Assembly: GCF_013403955.1 (NCBI RefSeq)
Contig: NZ_JABFDG010000002.1
Span: forward strand, 248,001 to 312,000
DNA length: 64,000 nt
From: Winogradskyella vidalii
Lineage (GTDB): Bacteria > Bacteroidota > Bacteroidia > Flavobacteriales > Flavobacteriaceae
Reading direction: 5' to 3'
Shown: positions 62,113 to 64,000 of the stretch, piece by piece
How the letters are laid out: each line of letters starts with the position of its first letter
Numbering within the stretch: the stretch's first letter is position 1
The notes under the pieces: model-generated
Seen by the model: only the letters and a program-made list of their open reading frames with translations
Told to the model about the DNA's origin: nothing
Databases searched by the model: none
Translations under genes and position numbers: made by a program

Positions 62113-64000
62113 ATGAACTATAGCTTTTTACTTTCAACACTCGTTTTAATTTTAAACGGTAATTTTTTTATTGATAACGCAAGTAGTACCAATTACAGAA
62201 CAGAAAGCATTGCTTGTCCGGCTCCAATAATAAACACATTTAGCCCTTCAACTGGCCCAACAAACACAGAGATTACAATTAACGGCAGTAATTTTAATGA
62301 GACAACTACTGTAGATTTTAACGGTATTAACGCAAGCTTCACCTTAATAAACAATACTGAAATTACTGTAATTGTTCCTCCTGGAATCGCAAATACTACT
62401 CCTATTACACTTACCACTTCTGGAGGCTGTAATACTACAACCACTACTAACTTTTCTCTATTAAATTCTGATTGTAATTCTGCCGATGAGATTTACATCT
62501 CAGAAGTTTACGATTCCGATGGCGGAAGTTATGGTGTTATTGAACTCTATAACCCAACCAACACAGCCATAAACCTAAATTCAACATACGAAGTACAACG
62601 TTTTGGAGATATTGGCAATGCTTTACCAAGTGCTACAATCCCTTTAGAAGGTTCTATAGCCCCTTTAAGCACTTATATTATTGAAATGGGTAATAATGGT
62701 AATACTTGTAGTGGTTTAACTGCGGGGATATTTGTAGCTGCAGGGATAAATGAAGACGACGAAATTAAATTACTAAAAGATGGAGCAATCATTGATGTGA
62801 TGCATACTGATGATGAAATTGGCTTCAGCTTTATTAGAAATGCAGATGCATCGGCACCGAGTTCAACATTTAACCTCAACGAATGGTTATTATTTGAGGA
62901 TGAAGATTGCTCAAATTTAGGATTACATACAGCTGATACTGGTTTTACTCCAAATATGACACATCCAACCAATCAGAATATTTGCGAAAACGCAACTGCT
63001 ACCTTTTCAGTGGCTATAGATACAGGATCGTATTCGTACCAATGGCTTGTGCTTAACAACTCCGGAAATTGGGTAAACCTAAATAATGACAGTAATTACT
63101 CTGGGGTAACAACCAATACTTTAACGATTACAAATGCTCCAGCGAGTTTTAATGGGTTTCAATATTACTGTATAATTACATCTGGGAGTTGTGATTTTAT
63201 TTCAAATACAGCCCAACTTGTGGTTTCAAATCCTGAAGTAGATACGCTGGCTAACCAAACGGTGTGTTTTAACTATACCTTACCTGAGTTAACCAACGGA
63301 AATTATTATACGGGAACTAATGGAACAGGCACTCCACTCAGTGCTGGAACTGTGATATCTGCTTCGCAAACCATTTATATTTATAACTCGGCTGGCACAT
63401 CACCTAACACCTGCCAAAACGAATCTAGTTTTACGGTTTCTATTAGCGGAAATCCACAGGTAAGTGTTATCGCTGATCAAACGGTGTGTTCAGAATATGT
63501 GCTTCCTAATATCAACAATGGAAATTATTTTACTGCACCTGATGGTAATGGGACACTTTTAAATGCTGGTGATACCATTTTAAACTCACAAACAGTATAT
63601 ATTTTTAATACGGTCGGCGTTGCACCTAATAGTTGTACTAACGAAAGTAGCTTTGAAGTTGTAATCTATCCTTCTTCAGATTTTACATTAACTGCTTCTA
63701 ATATTAATATTGAGGACGATTCAATAACGATATTAATGTCTGATGCTTCAATAGTATACGAATATGCAATTGATAATTCGAGCTTTCAAAGTGAAAATAC
63801 ATTTACAAATATCTCAGAAGGAGCACATACATTATATGTACAAGATGCTAATGGGTGTCTTATGAAATCCATCGATTTTGAAATTGAAACTTTAGCAACA
63901 GAACTCATAATACCTCGAGGTTTTTCGCCTAATAATGATAACACAAATGATTGGTTTAACATCCAAGGTTTATACAATGTTTACACCAACCATAAACTTG
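62113..64000 (+). CDS. Secreted IPT/TIG and lamin-tail-domain protein with T9SS type B domain (truncated by window edge)
   Basis: The frame opens at ATG 62113 and runs to the window end (629 codons so far). The N-terminus (NYSFLLSTLVLILNGNFF) is a signal peptide or signal anchor. Next is an IPT/TIG-like domain, about residues 35-115 (PIINTFSPSTGPTNTEITIN). A lamin-tail-like domain follows, about 120-240 (ISEVYDSDGGSYGVIELYNP), then Ig-like stretches (YQWLVLNNSGNWVNLNN) and two similar units each with Q-T-V-C (TLANQTVCFNYTLPEL and VIADQTVCSEYVLPNI). The sorting domain then begins as IPRGFSPNNDNTNDWFNIQG, the variant class shared with the 612-residue protein. It lacks the CDxDxDG stalk repeat in the visible part. 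Confidence 0.85.
   Translation, partial: MNYSFLLSTLVLILNGNFFIDNASSTNYRTESIACPAPIINTFSPSTGPTNTEITINGSNFNETTTVDFNGINASFTLINNTEITVIVPPGIANTTPITLTTSGGCNTTTTTNFSLLNSDCNSADEIYISEVYDSDGGSYGVIELYNPTNTAINLNSTYEVQRFGDIGNALPSATIPLEGSIAPLSTYIIEMGNNGNTCSGLTAGIFVAAGINEDDEIKLLKDGAIIDVMHTDDEIGFSFIRNADASAPSSTFNLNEWLLFEDEDCSNLGLHTADTGFTPNMTHPTNQNICENATATFSVAIDTGSYSYQWLVLNNSGNWVNLNNDSNYSGVTTNTLTITNAPASFNGFQYYCIITSGSCDFISNTAQLVVSNPEVDTLANQTVCFNYTLPELTNGNYYTGTNGTGTPLSAGTVISASQTIYIYNSAGTSPNTCQNESSFTVSISGNPQVSVIADQTVCSEYVLPNINNGNYFTAPDGNGTLLNAGDTILNSQTVYIFNTVGVAPNSCTNESSFEVVIYPSSDFTLTASNINIEDDSITILMSDASIVYEYAIDNSSFQSENTFTNISEGAHTLYVQDANGCLMKSIDFEIETLATELIIPRGFSPNNDNTNDWFNIQGLYNVYTNHKL

Noticed and set aside
40303-64000. 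Long open frames on the minus strand and other frames inside the adhesin genes
   Set aside because: They are shadows of low-complexity, Asn/Thr/Asp-rich coding sequence and lack any recognisable protein features.

Overview
The window is AT-rich chromosomal DNA from a member of the Bacteroidota, most likely the Flavobacteriaceae. Four things point there: signal-peptide proteins ending in type IX secretion (T9SS) sorting domains, DUF349 and DUF5606 proteins, a Fur-type regulator without the usual cysteine pairs, and many promoters of the TAnnTTTG (-7) type with an occasional TTTG about 20 bases upstream. I see no rRNA, tRNA, CRISPR array, insertion sequence or prophage.

Left part (1-22 kb): the start of a secreted repeat protein on the minus strand (cut by the window edge), then a housekeeping block. 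This holds a TrmH-type rRNA methyltransferase, an M48 protease, an SDR reductase, an SdpI-like membrane protein, a Rel/SpoT (p)ppGpp enzyme, Fur, PurA, an OstA/LptA-like protein, a class III aminotransferase, a TPR protein, two tandem DUF368 proteins (the family implicated in undecaprenyl phosphate recycling), AroE and a DUF349 protein. A small T9SS type A cargo follows, then a minus-strand group: ruvX-like, def, DUF5606 and mazG. dapD diverges from ruvX.

Middle part (23-34 kb): a cell-surface glycan locus. It has a GT9 heptosyltransferase-like protein, three GT2 enzymes (two of them tandem paralogues), a Kdo/LPS-kinase-like protein, a rhamnosyltransferase-like protein, two GT4 enzymes, a TupA-like ATP-grasp protein, a CapD-like nucleotide-sugar dehydratase and a sugar nucleotidyltransferase. 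Strand alternates, and three convergent pairs overlap at their stop codons. From 34 to 40 kb come a CCA-adding/poly(A) polymerase-like enzyme, heme A synthase, a pRiA4b-ORF3-like protein, a conserved protein of unknown function and an ABC exporter pair.

Right part (40.3-64 kb): six complete secreted proteins and one truncated one, all on the plus strand and all ending (or starting to end) in the gliding-motility-associated type B T9SS domain. Their stalks are built from a repeat of about 92 residues with a CDxDxDG-like opening and a second cysteine near the end. I count 37 copies in the window, including one in the minus-strand gene at the left edge. Heads differ (beta-propeller, PPC-like, choice-of-anchor L, IPT/TIG plus lamin-tail) while stalk and sorting domain are shared, so this looks like a modular adhesin array that diversifies by swapping heads and by tandem duplication of stalk units. 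The clearest case is a three-repeat block duplicated inside the 1890-residue protein. This array is the part of the window most worth following up.
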